Both the position numbers and the translations under genes were made by a program. This document shows positions 57,344 through 64,000 of a DNA stretch of 64,000 bases, piece after piece. Source of the DNA: Bacteroidia bacterium (GTDB lineage Bacteria > Bacteroidota > Bacteroidia > NS11-12g > UBA9320); NCBI GenBank assembly GCA_020053795.1, contig JAGVMN010000026.1, positions 1 through 64,000 of the forward strand. Direction: 5' to 3'. Within the stretch, counting starts at the first letter, position 1, and each line of letters begins with the position of its first letter. Under the pieces are notes generated by a model, which was not told where the DNA came from, searched no databases, and saw only the letters and a program-made list of their open reading frames with translations.

Positions 57344-58168
57344 CTAACGAATCAAGTTTCCGCTCATTAGTTTTTTTTGCAAACCGGTGGGCAACAACCG
57401 CCAGAAAATAGAATCGAAAAACGAAAGCAATCTTCCGTTGATGGTCTTTGCGTCAGCCAAACTTTTCTGTTCTCTAAAATATTCCTTCAGGTCTCCCGAC
57501 ATCCGATCAGGATGGATGCGTGCACCGGAGAGATATTGGTCGAGCATCCAAAGTTTGTATTTTGTGGCAAAGCTTTTCCAGATTAAGAAATCGCCGGCCA
57601 TTTGACATTTTCTCAGGTCTTCAAAATTTAAAGCCTGCAAAAGATTGCTTCGCCAAAAAGTTGATTCCTGTTGTATGAAAGGCAGGACTGGACCGTAAAA
57701 TCCTTGTTTGATTAATGAGCTTCTATACGGCCCGGGCATTTTGTTGTAATAAACTGTTCCGTCAGGCCTCAAAGATTGGGGTATTCCTGTGAGCCAATTG
57801 ACATCCGGTTTGGAATCAAAAACCTTGCTGACTGCTTCAAATGCACCCGGGGAAAATAGATCATCAGCATTGAGGTAACAAACGATGTCACCCGTCACCT
57901 GTGAAAAACCATTTGCCAGTGCATCATACATGCCGCTGTCCGACTCCTGATAAACGATTAGTGTAAGAGCGTTGCAGTTTATTTTGAATTCACCGGTTTG
58001 CAATTGTCTCTGATATTCCAGGGCCAGTTCGTAGCTGCCATCTGTACTTCCGCCATCCATCACGAGGAATTCTATTTCGAAATTCCCACTCTGACTCAAA
58101 ATGGATTCAATACAATGTTCAAACCATGCAATCCCATTTATAACGGGCGTAATGACGCTGCATTTCAT
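57344..58168 (-). CDS. Glycosyltransferase family 2
   Basis: This 274-residue GT-A fold enzyme is most like the group adding sugars to surface polysaccharide. The start MKCSVITPVINGIAWFEHCI, LVMDGGSTDGSYE and the metal-binding CYLNADDLFSPGAF segment (DD in place of DxD) are typical. The C-terminal half has IQQESTFWRSNL, a common acceptor-region motif. It is the last of three genes with 4 bp overlaps. Confidence 0.9.
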   Translation of the reverse strand: MKCSVITPVINGIAWFEHCIESILSQSGNFEIEFLVMDGGSTDGSYELALEYQRQLQTGEFKINCNALTLIVYQESDSGMYDALANGFSQVTGDIVCYLNADDLFSPGAFEAVSKVFDSKPDVNWLTGIPQSLRPDGTVYYNKMPGPYRSSLIKQGFYGPVLPFIQQESTFWRSNLLQALNFEDLRKCQMAGDFLIWKSFATKYKLWMLDQYLSGARIHPDRMSGDLKEYFREQKSLADAKTINGRLLSFFDSIFWRLLPTGLQKKLMSGNLIR

Positions 58169-59061
58169 GATTCTTTCAAGTCTAAAAAAGCTCCCTGATT
58201 CATCATTACCTTTCGATTACCGGCAATCACAGGCCAAAGGTAAATCAGTCTGAAGAAGGAATATCCATAAACAAAACCTTCGCGAAACTTACCCCTGATG
58301 GTGGCAACCAGAATGCTTTTTATCAATGAGAAAAGCACCGATGTAATATTTTCTGGATGCTCGGGATGCAGGCATTTGGTCAGGCAAAAAGACGAAGTCA
58401 CACGACCCCATTTTGTCAGGTTGGATTGATAATCGCCTTCAGGCTTATTGTGTATGACTGAAGCTTTGGTTGAAATACCGATTTTGTAACCCTGATGAAT
58501 GGCTCTTTGGCAATAGTTCAAATCTTCGCCGTACATAAAAAAGATGGGGTTGAATCCGCCAATCTCTTTTACCGCTTTAAGATTCATAAGCCAGCAGGCT
58601 GCGTTGACAAAAGGAACTTCAATCAATCCCTGATCTTCGGTCAAAGAAATATTCAGCCGATCACAATTCTTCTTGAATTCATATTCAAGGTTACCATTTG
58701 CAGTTTTGTGTAATGGTGAAACCAAAGCAAGTCTTGGATTTTCGATAAAACATGCTATTAATTCTGAAATCATGTCGGCATTGATCTCTGTATCCTGATT
58801 AAGCAAAAACAAATAGTTTATGTTTTGCCGTATCGCTTCTTCAATCATTTGATTGGCAGCTACACCGAATCCTTTGTTTCCGTAACTGATAATCAACTTA
58901 ACGCCTCTTGGTGTTTCTAAAAGCCAATCCTTAGTTCCATCTTTTGAAGCATTATCGGAAACCATGATATCTGTGATTCCCGCCTTCCTTACCGATTCAA
59001 TACAATCTTTGAGGAAAGAAAGCCCGTTGTGCGAAACTATAGCCACTCTCAGTTTTTTCAT
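58165..59061 (-). CDS. Glycosyltransferase family 2, rhamnosyltransferase-like
   Basis: This 298-residue GT-A protein begins VAIVSHNGLSFLKDCIESV, then has MVSDNASKDGTKDWL, NKGFGVAANQMIEEAI and the metal motif LLNQDTEI. A middle segment PFVNAACWLMNLKAVKEIGG and FFMYGEDLNYCQRA are as in WbbL-type transferases. It overlaps both neighbours by 4 bp, so the three genes are translationally linked. Confidence 0.9.
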   Translation of the reverse strand: MKKLRVAIVSHNGLSFLKDCIESVRKAGITDIMVSDNASKDGTKDWLLETPRGVKLIISYGNKGFGVAANQMIEEAIRQNINYLFLLNQDTEINADMISELIACFIENPRLALVSPLHKTANGNLEYEFKKNCDRLNISLTEDQGLIEVPFVNAACWLMNLKAVKEIGGFNPIFFMYGEDLNYCQRAIHQGYKIGISTKASVIHNKPEGDYQSNLTKWGRVTSSFCLTKCLHPEHPENITSVLFSLIKSILVATIRGKFREGFVYGYSFFRLIYLWPVIAGNRKVMMNQGAFLDLKES

Positions 59062-59975
59062 AGCATGTTAATGGCCATATAAAAAAAATCCTTCCATCCG
59101 TTTAAGGTCTTCCACTCACTAAGTCTGAACCACATGGAGGCAAACTTCGTGAAATAATTTATCGCCCATTTATTCTCCTGAATCATTCCCTTCAAAAATG
59201 CCCTGAAATGGAGATATCTGGCCTTTTCTATTTCAACAAACCACTTAGACCCAAAGTGCTTTTTCATGGCCTCATATAGCCTTTCATGGTATTCATAAAT
59301 TTTCTCGGGAGTGTTTGTTTTGGAAATACTGCCACGATGTATCCTATAAACCGAAAACATCTGATCGAAACAATAAACAGGGCCATTCTGAGCTAAGAGT
59401 GTGTAAACGATTTTGTCGTTGGAAATGGTTCCCTTGAAAATGTCGGGAAGTGGTTCCAGAGCCGATCTTCTAAAAACCAGCGTTCCGATCTGAAAAGGCG
59501 GAACGCCAAATAAGTCCTTCAATTCATAATCGGTCTTTGGAAGTTTGTTATAGTCACCTTCAAACTTTTCAGTTTCTTCATTATAGACTTTCGAAAGTCC
59601 GGCACAAGCCACATAGTTTTCATGAATTTGAAGAAAATCAATTTGCATTTTGAGTTTCTCAGGGTGATTCCAATAGTCATCCCCTTCCAGAATGGCTATA
59701 TATTCGGCAGTGCATTTGGCCATGATATTTTGAAGTGAACCATAGGTGTCTAAATTCGTTGGATTTCGATGATGAGATATTCTATCCGGATATTTTTGAA
59801 TGAACCCTTTTATTAATTCGCCAGTGGAATCAGTTGATGCATCGTCGGAAACCAATACCCGAAACGCCATTTCATTTTTTTGCTCCAAAACACTTTCGAT
59901 TGCCTGAGCGATATACTTTTCGGCATTGTAGGCAAGGATAACAACATCTAAGGTGGCTAGTGTTTTTAAGGTCAA
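59058..59975 (-). CDS. Glycosyltransferase family 2, first gene of the trio
   Basis: This 305-residue GT-A protein has DVVILAYNAEKYIAQAIESV, LVSDDASTDSTGELI, and the metal-binding ILEGDDYWNHPEKL. The C-terminal half has VFRRSALEPLPDIF and a helical end without a clear membrane span. It heads the three-gene operon. Its start codon is 45 bp from a 343 bp heptamer array; a TATTTTCG -7-like box (minus strand) falls between array and gene. Confidence 0.9.
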   Translation of the reverse strand: MTLKTLATLDVVILAYNAEKYIAQAIESVLEQKNEMAFRVLVSDDASTDSTGELIKGFIQKYPDRISHHRNPTNLDTYGSLQNIMAKCTAEYIAILEGDDYWNHPEKLKMQIDFLQIHENYVACAGLSKVYNEETEKFEGDYNKLPKTDYELKDLFGVPPFQIGTLVFRRSALEPLPDIFKGTISNDKIVYTLLAQNGPVYCFDQMFSVYRIHRGSISKTNTPEKIYEYHERLYEAMKKHFGSKWFVEIEKARYLHFRAFLKGMIQENKWAINYFTKFASMWFRLSEWKTLNGWKDFFYMAINML

Positions 59976-60020
59976 TGGTTCTAAAAAAAGAATCTGTGCG
60001 AAAATAGTGGAATGGATTGG

Positions 60021-60363
60021 TTAATGGTTAATGGTGAATGGTTAATGGTTAATGGTGAATGGTTAATGGTTAATGGTGAATGGTGAATGGTTAATGGTGA
60101 ATGGTGAATGGTGAATGGTGAATGGTTAATGGTTAATGGTGAATGGTGAATGGTTAATGGTTAATGGTGAATGGTGAATGGTTAATGGTTAATGGTTAAT
60201 GGTTAATGGTTAATGGTTAATGGTGAATGGTTAATGGTTAATGGTGAATGGTGAATGGTTAATGGTTAATGGTGAATGGTGAATGGTTAATGGTGAATGG
60301 TTAATGGTTAATGGTGAATGGTGAATGGTGAATGGTGAATGGTTAATGGTGAATGGTTAATGG
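60021..60363. repeat. Heptanucleotide array, 49 units of two types
   Basis: Exactly 49 perfect units of 7 bp without interruption: TTAATGG (26 copies, T) and TGAATGG (23 copies, G), differing only at the second base. The order is TTGTTGTTGG TGGGGTTGGT TGGTTTTTTG TTGGTTGGTG TTGGGGTGT. Two degenerate copies precede it (GTGGAATGGATTGG). No gene overlaps it. It lies between the start of the glycosyltransferase operon and the transhydrogenase operon. Confidence 0.98.
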
Positions 60364-60725
60364 AAAGGCGTTCGAGCTATTTGAAAAATCTGATCTTGGT
60401 CTTATTATTATGGTCACCGTATTATTGTTAAAGCCGATCAAGGTCTATGAACTTGGTTTTTTTGGTACTTAATTTTCGCCACACCACTTTTCCGTGATTG
60501 ACTTACAATCAAATTACTGGTCTTTAAATCATTCAAAATTGATCATAGGCTTTTGTTTCTTTAAAATTCCGAGAATTGTCAAATTGAACAATAAAGATTA
60601 ATGAGGATCATCAGTCCGATAAAATTTCATGGCCAGAATCACATGTTATATTTCTCAACAAATATTTTTCATCATATTGAGGATAGCAGAATTTTTATAG
60701 CTTCGCGACCAAATAAAAAAAAGCC
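60364..60725. other. Intergenic stretch upstream of the transhydrogenase operon
   Basis: This stretch holds no gene. It carries a promoter candidate at 60676-60705. Confidence 0.5.
60676..60705 (+). promoter_or_regulatory. Candidate promoter of the transhydrogenase operon
   Basis: ATTG (60676-60679), 18 bp, TAGCTTCG (60698-60705): close to the TTTG/TAnnTTTG pattern, 20 bp before the TTG start. Confidence 0.45.
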
Positions 60726-61832
60726 TTGATTCTCGGAGTTCTTAAAGAAACAAAAGCCCACGAAAACAGAGTTGCCCTGACACCAACAGCAGTGAAAACC
60801 CTTTGCGGAAAAGGATACAACTGCCTAGTGCAAAACGGAGCCGGAGAAGCTTCCTCGTTTTCGGATACTGACTATGCAGATGCAGGTGCCAAAATGGTTT
60901 CCAATGCGGATGGAGTGGTAAAAGAAGCAGCAGTCATTCTAAAAATCAACCCGCCTGACAACACTGAAATAGGTTTGTTGTCCAATGGAAAAACGTGGAT
61001 CAGCATTTTGCAGCACCGTATCAATGGGGAACTCATTTCTCAGATTGCTGCTAAAGGTTCTACCGCCATTTCTATGGATGCCATTCCGCGTATTTCAAGG
61101 GCACAAAGCATGGACGTGTTGAGTTCTCAGGGAAATCTTGCCGGTTATAAAGCCGTTATCCTCGGAGCCAACGAAATGCCGAAAATATTCCCGATGCTGA
61201 TGACCGCCGCCGGAACAGTAAAGCCAGCCAGGGTTTTAATTTTTGGTGTGGGTGTAGCGGGCTTGCAGGCCATTGCCACCGCCAAAAGACTCGGAGCTAT
61301 TGTAGAGGCGACCGACGTAAGAATGGAAACCAAAGAACAGGCAGAATCACTCGGAGCAAAGTTTATCACGGTTGAAGGAGAAGGTGTCAGCACAGCAGGC
61401 GGATATGCAACTGAAGTATCGGCGGATTATCTTCAAAAACAGAAGGAAGCCGTCAACAAATCATTGCGATTGGCAGATTTGGTAATCACCACGGCTCAGG
61501 TTCAGGGTAAAAAAGCCCCGGTGCTCATATCGGAAGAACAGGTTGCCCTGATGAAAATGGGCTCTGTGATTGTAGATATGGCTGTTGAGCAAGGCGGAAA
61601 TTGTGCTTTGAGCGAACCCGGAAAAAACATCATTAAAAACGGTGTTAAGATAGTCGGACCGATTAATCTGCCCTCAACTTTAGCCAATAATGCCAGTGAA
61701 CTGTACGCCCGAAACCTGATTACGTTCCTCACACATATTTCAACCTCGGAATGCTTCTCCTATAACATGGAGGACGAAATTATCCGGGAAACACTCATTA
61801 TCCGCGACGGCAATATTCTAATTAACAGCTAA
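60726..61832 (+). CDS. pntAA: NAD(P) transhydrogenase subunit alpha part 1
   Basis: This 368-residue soluble NAD(H)-binding domain dI belongs to the proton-translocating transhydrogenase. The start is TTG 60726 (ILGVLKETKAHENRVALTP). The central KAVILGANEMPKIFPMLMTA and VLIFGVGVAGLQAIATAKRL with the acidic residue in VEATDVR bind NAD. It ends without the membrane helices fused in E. coli PntA, matching the three-subunit form of Rhodospirillum rubrum. Confidence 0.94.
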   Translation: MILGVLKETKAHENRVALTPTAVKTLCGKGYNCLVQNGAGEASSFSDTDYADAGAKMVSNADGVVKEAAVILKINPPDNTEIGLLSNGKTWISILQHRINGELISQIAAKGSTAISMDAIPRISRAQSMDVLSSQGNLAGYKAVILGANEMPKIFPMLMTAAGTVKPARVLIFGVGVAGLQAIATAKRLGAIVEATDVRMETKEQAESLGAKFITVEGEGVSTAGGYATEVSADYLQKQKEAVNKSLRLADLVITTAQVQGKKAPVLISEEQVALMKMGSVIVDMAVEQGGNCALSEPGKNIIKNGVKIVGPINLPSTLANNASELYARNLITFLTHISTSECFSYNMEDEIIRETLIIRDGNILINS

Positions 61833-61837
61833 ACATT

Positions 61838-62146
61838 ATGAACCAGATATTAGATTTTTTAGGCGAGAACATGGAGATGATTTACATCCTCATTCTTTCC
61901 ATATTTGTCGGGGTGGAAGTGATTGGTCATGTGCCATCTGTGCTTCACACGCCATTGATGTCCGGTGCCAATGCCATACACGGTGTGGTCATCATCGGTG
62001 CTATTATCGTCATGCAGAATGCAGAACCCGATAATGTCACAGCCATCACTCTCGGTTTCGTGTCGGTCTTTCTTGGCACCTTAAATGTGGTCGGCGGATT
62101 TGCCGTGACTGACCGAATGCTGGAAATGTTTAAGAAGAAGAAGTAA
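61838..62146 (+). CDS. pntAB: NAD(P) transhydrogenase subunit alpha part 2
   Basis: This 102-residue membrane subunit has three hydrophobic spans (about 14-30, 42-60, 68-92), equivalent to the C-terminal helices of fused PntA. VEVIGHVPSVLHTPLMSGAN is the conserved loop at the first span. It starts 5 bp after pntAA. Confidence 0.93.
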   Translation: MNQILDFLGENMEMIYILILSIFVGVEVIGHVPSVLHTPLMSGANAIHGVVIIGAIIVMQNAEPDNVTAITLGFVSVFLGTLNVVGGFAVTDRMLEMFKKKK

Positions 62147-62221
62147 TCAATTTGAAAATGTGGCAATTTGAAAATTTGAAAATGAAGGATTCTGTTAAAA
62201 CCCGTCATACGTATAACACCC

Positions 62222-62352
62222 AATCAACTTGTCAACTCAACTTCGACTTCCTTCGACTCCGCTCAGGAAACACCGCTCAGTTATCGCATTCAACTCGTCA
62301 ACTTATCAACTCATCAACCAATAAACCTATCAACTAATAATCCTATCAACTC
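62222..62352. repeat. Degenerate CAACTnnT-type tandem repeat before pntB
   Basis: This is a run of related 8-mers (CAACTCGT, CAACTTAT, CAACTCAT, CAACCAAT, AAACCTAT, CAACTAAT, then CCTATCAACTC) beside the 16-mer described below. It sits in the 218 bp gap between pntAB and pntB. Confidence 0.7.
62251..62266 (-). repeat. Dispersed 16-mer, copy 2 (inverted)
   Basis: CTTCGACTCCGCTCAG is the exact reverse complement of 50138-50153, with a partial further copy (CCGCTCAG) 14 bp on. Confidence 0.6.
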
Positions 62353-62364
62353 TAAATAAGAAAC

Positions 62365-63801
62365 ATGAACCCATATTGGTTAGACATTATATACCTCTTT
62401 AGCTCTGTAACATTTATACTGGGTCTTAAAATGCTGAGCAATCCGGAGAAAGCCCGTAAAGGCAATCTCTATGCAGCCTTCGGAATGACAGTGGCTATCT
62501 TCGGAACCATCTTTTTGCATGAAACTGAACATGAGGTTCAGCCTGTGAATTACATACTGATTTTCGCGGCGTTGGCTCTGGGAACTGTGGTTGGGCTGGT
62601 AACCGCCAAAAAAGTGCAGATGACCCGCATGCCCGAACTGGTGAGCATTTTCAACGGAATGGGTGGTGCCTGTGCAGCTTTGATTTCAATTATTGAGGTC
62701 AACCACATGATTGAGCAAATGGACAATGACCCGATTGCCCAACTACCCGAAACAGCAGGTGCGATGACCGGAACTATTCTTGCCATTCTCGCGGGTCTCG
62801 TCATTGGTTCAGTTTCTTTTTCCGGAAGTATCATCGCTTTTTTGAAGTTGAAAGGCACCCTGAATAAACCCATCCGCCTTCCAAAGTACAATATCCTGAA
62901 CACCGCCATCATGATTATCATCTTTGCTTTTGCTGCATGGATATTACTCGGTGGTCAGGAATTGAGTATGGTTTATATATATGCCTTGTTCGCAATGGCT
63001 TTGATTTATGGCGTGATGTTCGTTTTGCCCATTGGCGGAGCAGATATGCCGGTGGTTATTTCATTGCTAAACTCGTTTACAGGTTTGGCTGCAGCCTTTG
63101 GCGGTTTTCTATACGACAATCAGGTGATGTTGACCGGAGGTATTTTGGTTGGATCAGCAGGAACGCTCTTAACAATTGTCATGTGCAAAGCTATGAACCG
63201 TCCTTTGAGCAATGTGATCTTCGGAGCATTTGGAGAATCCGGAAGTGCAGCAAGTCGCGAAGTTTCCGGCAATATCAAAGAAATAAGTGTGAGTGACGCT
63301 GCGGTTTTGATGAACTATTCAAGCAAGGTCATCATCGTTCCGGGTTACGGATTGGCTGTGGCTCAGGCTCAACATGTCATTCACGAACTGGAAAATATTA
63401 TGGTTGACCGCGGTGTTGAAGTGAAATATGCCATACACCCCGTTGCCGGACGTATGCCCGGTCACATGAACGTACTTCTGGCAGAGAGCAATGTGGCCTA
63501 CGAAAAACTGGCCGAAATGGAAGAAGTAAACCCTGAATTTGCCAATACGGATGTTGTGCTGGTGGTTGGGGCCAATGACGTTGTAAATCCCGCCGCCCAT
63601 AACGATCCTTCAAGTCCGATATTTGGCATGCCAATTCTCGATGTGGAGAATGCCAAGCACATCATCGTCAACAAGAGAAGCATGAGTGCCGGGTATGCGG
63701 GTATTGAAAACGAATTGTTCTACAACCCCAAAACTTCCATGCTTTTTGGTGATGCCAAATCTGCCCTGACCAAGCTGCTGGAAGAACTCAAAGCCCTTTA
63801 A
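62365..63801 (+). CDS. pntB: NAD(P) transhydrogenase subunit beta
   Basis: This 478-residue protein has eight or nine membrane spans (residues 1-290) forming the proton path, then the NADP(H)-binding domain dIII. dIII has VIIVPGYGLAVAQAQHVIHE for the dinucleotide, the HPVAGRMPGHMNVLLAE loop and VVGANDVVNPAA. Together the three genes couple proton re-entry to NADPH formation. A 218 bp spacer with repeats separates it from pntAB, longer than usual for this operon. Confidence 0.95.
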   Translation: MNPYWLDIIYLFSSVTFILGLKMLSNPEKARKGNLYAAFGMTVAIFGTIFLHETEHEVQPVNYILIFAALALGTVVGLVTAKKVQMTRMPELVSIFNGMGGACAALISIIEVNHMIEQMDNDPIAQLPETAGAMTGTILAILAGLVIGSVSFSGSIIAFLKLKGTLNKPIRLPKYNILNTAIMIIIFAFAAWILLGGQELSMVYIYALFAMALIYGVMFVLPIGGADMPVVISLLNSFTGLAAAFGGFLYDNQVMLTGGILVGSAGTLLTIVMCKAMNRPLSNVIFGAFGESGSAASREVSGNIKEISVSDAAVLMNYSSKVIIVPGYGLAVAQAQHVIHELENIMVDRGVEVKYAIHPVAGRMPGHMNVLLAESNVAYEKLAEMEEVNPEFANTDVVLVVGANDVVNPAAHNDPSSPIFGMPILDVENAKHIIVNKRSMSAGYAGIENELFYNPKTSMLFGDAKSALTKLLEELKAL

Positions 63802-63802
63802 T

Positions 63803-64000
63803 TTGAATTTGTTCTATTCATCCGATCGCCGCGATGATCATCTATGGCTCGACGATGAAGAAACCGCTCATATAAGAGTTTTACGGCTGAAACCCGGTGA
63901 TGAAATTCATGTTACCGACGGGTTAGGAAATCTATACACCACCCAGATTTCTGAATCGGCTAAGAAAACAGCGACAGCCAGAATCATCAGCACGGAAAGT
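63803..64000 (+). CDS. rsmE: 16S rRNA (uracil-1498-N3)-methyltransferase, 5' part
   Basis: The first 66 residues are visible from TTG 63803 (another TTG is at 63809), cut by the window edge. NLFYSSDR, the HIRVLRLKPGDEIHVTDGLG block and the following strand match the N-terminal PUA-like domain of RsmE. It starts two bases after pntB. Confidence 0.82.
   Translation, partial: MNLFYSSDRRDDHLWLDDEETAHIRVLRLKPGDEIHVTDGLGNLYTTQISESAKKTATARIISTES

Noticed and set aside
60021-60363. Array as a CRISPR
   Set aside because: Units are 7 bp with no spacers and no cas genes nearby; it is a simple tandem repeat.

Overview
The window looks like one chromosomal stretch of a free-living Bacteroidota bacterium, probably of the Saprospiria/Chitinophagales type. 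The evidence is low G+C content, type IX secretion (T9SS) C-terminal sorting domains (type A at 17182-19860, type B at 22727-27322), Bacteroidota-only families (the DUF4271 protein beside hemD, PorT-like barrels), -7 boxes of the form TAnnTTTG, and the gene order rpsU-xer-hpf-tRNAs-tuf-tRNA-secE-nusG-rplKAJL-rpoBC. I cannot name a genus from sequence alone.

Layout. 1-2657: a small decayed or accessory patch with a 5'-truncated winged-helix gene, a DUF551-like fragment broken by an amber codon, and a lone EcoRII-C/BsaWI-like restriction endonuclease. 2658-4855: a Met-rich multicopper oxidase followed by an outer-membrane barrel. 5354-9250: a repeat-containing coiled-coil protein, an Mla/MCE lipid transport operon and a CDP-alcohol phosphatidyltransferase. 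9251-10559: a gene desert with a broken formylglycine-generating-enzyme-like gene. 10560-16301: RRM protein, BamA/TamA-like barrel, DUF4271 protein, hemD, a THUMP-like methyltransferase, a tiny lipoprotein and OsmC. 16354-22690: barrel-like protein, T9SS Asp-box protein, spermidine-synthase-like protein coupled to a 32-residue membrane peptide, Hsp20, pyrH and a LysE exporter. 22727-29081: a 1531-residue T9SS adhesin-like protein, the remains of a second such gene, and a possible immunity protein. 29282-31412: HhH protein and acyl-CoA dehydrogenase.

31472-45959 is the information-processing core: S21, tyrosine recombinase, hibernation factor, four tRNAs, EF-Tu, tRNA-Trp, SecE, NusG, L11, L1, L10, L7/L12, RpoB and RpoC. 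It has a textbook Bacteroidota promoter before the tRNAs and a strong hairpin between rplL and rpoB. 46539-57083 holds rnhB, a barrel, ribE, rimK, an SRPBCC-like protein, SRP RNA (minus strand), an MBL hydrolase, DoxX, mtaB, a DUF5522 protein, an epimerase, a MacB-like permease and an AOS-family acyltransferase. 57344-59975 is a three-gene glycosyltransferase operon whose 5' end abuts a perfect array of 49 heptanucleotide units (60021-60363) built from only two unit types. 60726-63801 encodes a three-subunit proton-translocating transhydrogenase, and the 5' end of rsmE runs off the right edge.

The strongest second-look items are the two-letter heptamer array upstream of the glycosyltransferases, the three-repeat LGKAE coiled-coil protein beside the Mla operon, the rplL-rpoB hairpin, small translationally coupled peptides, and a series of -7 boxes lying only 4-15 nt from start codons. 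I saw no CRISPR array, rRNA, complete insertion sequence or recognisable prophage.
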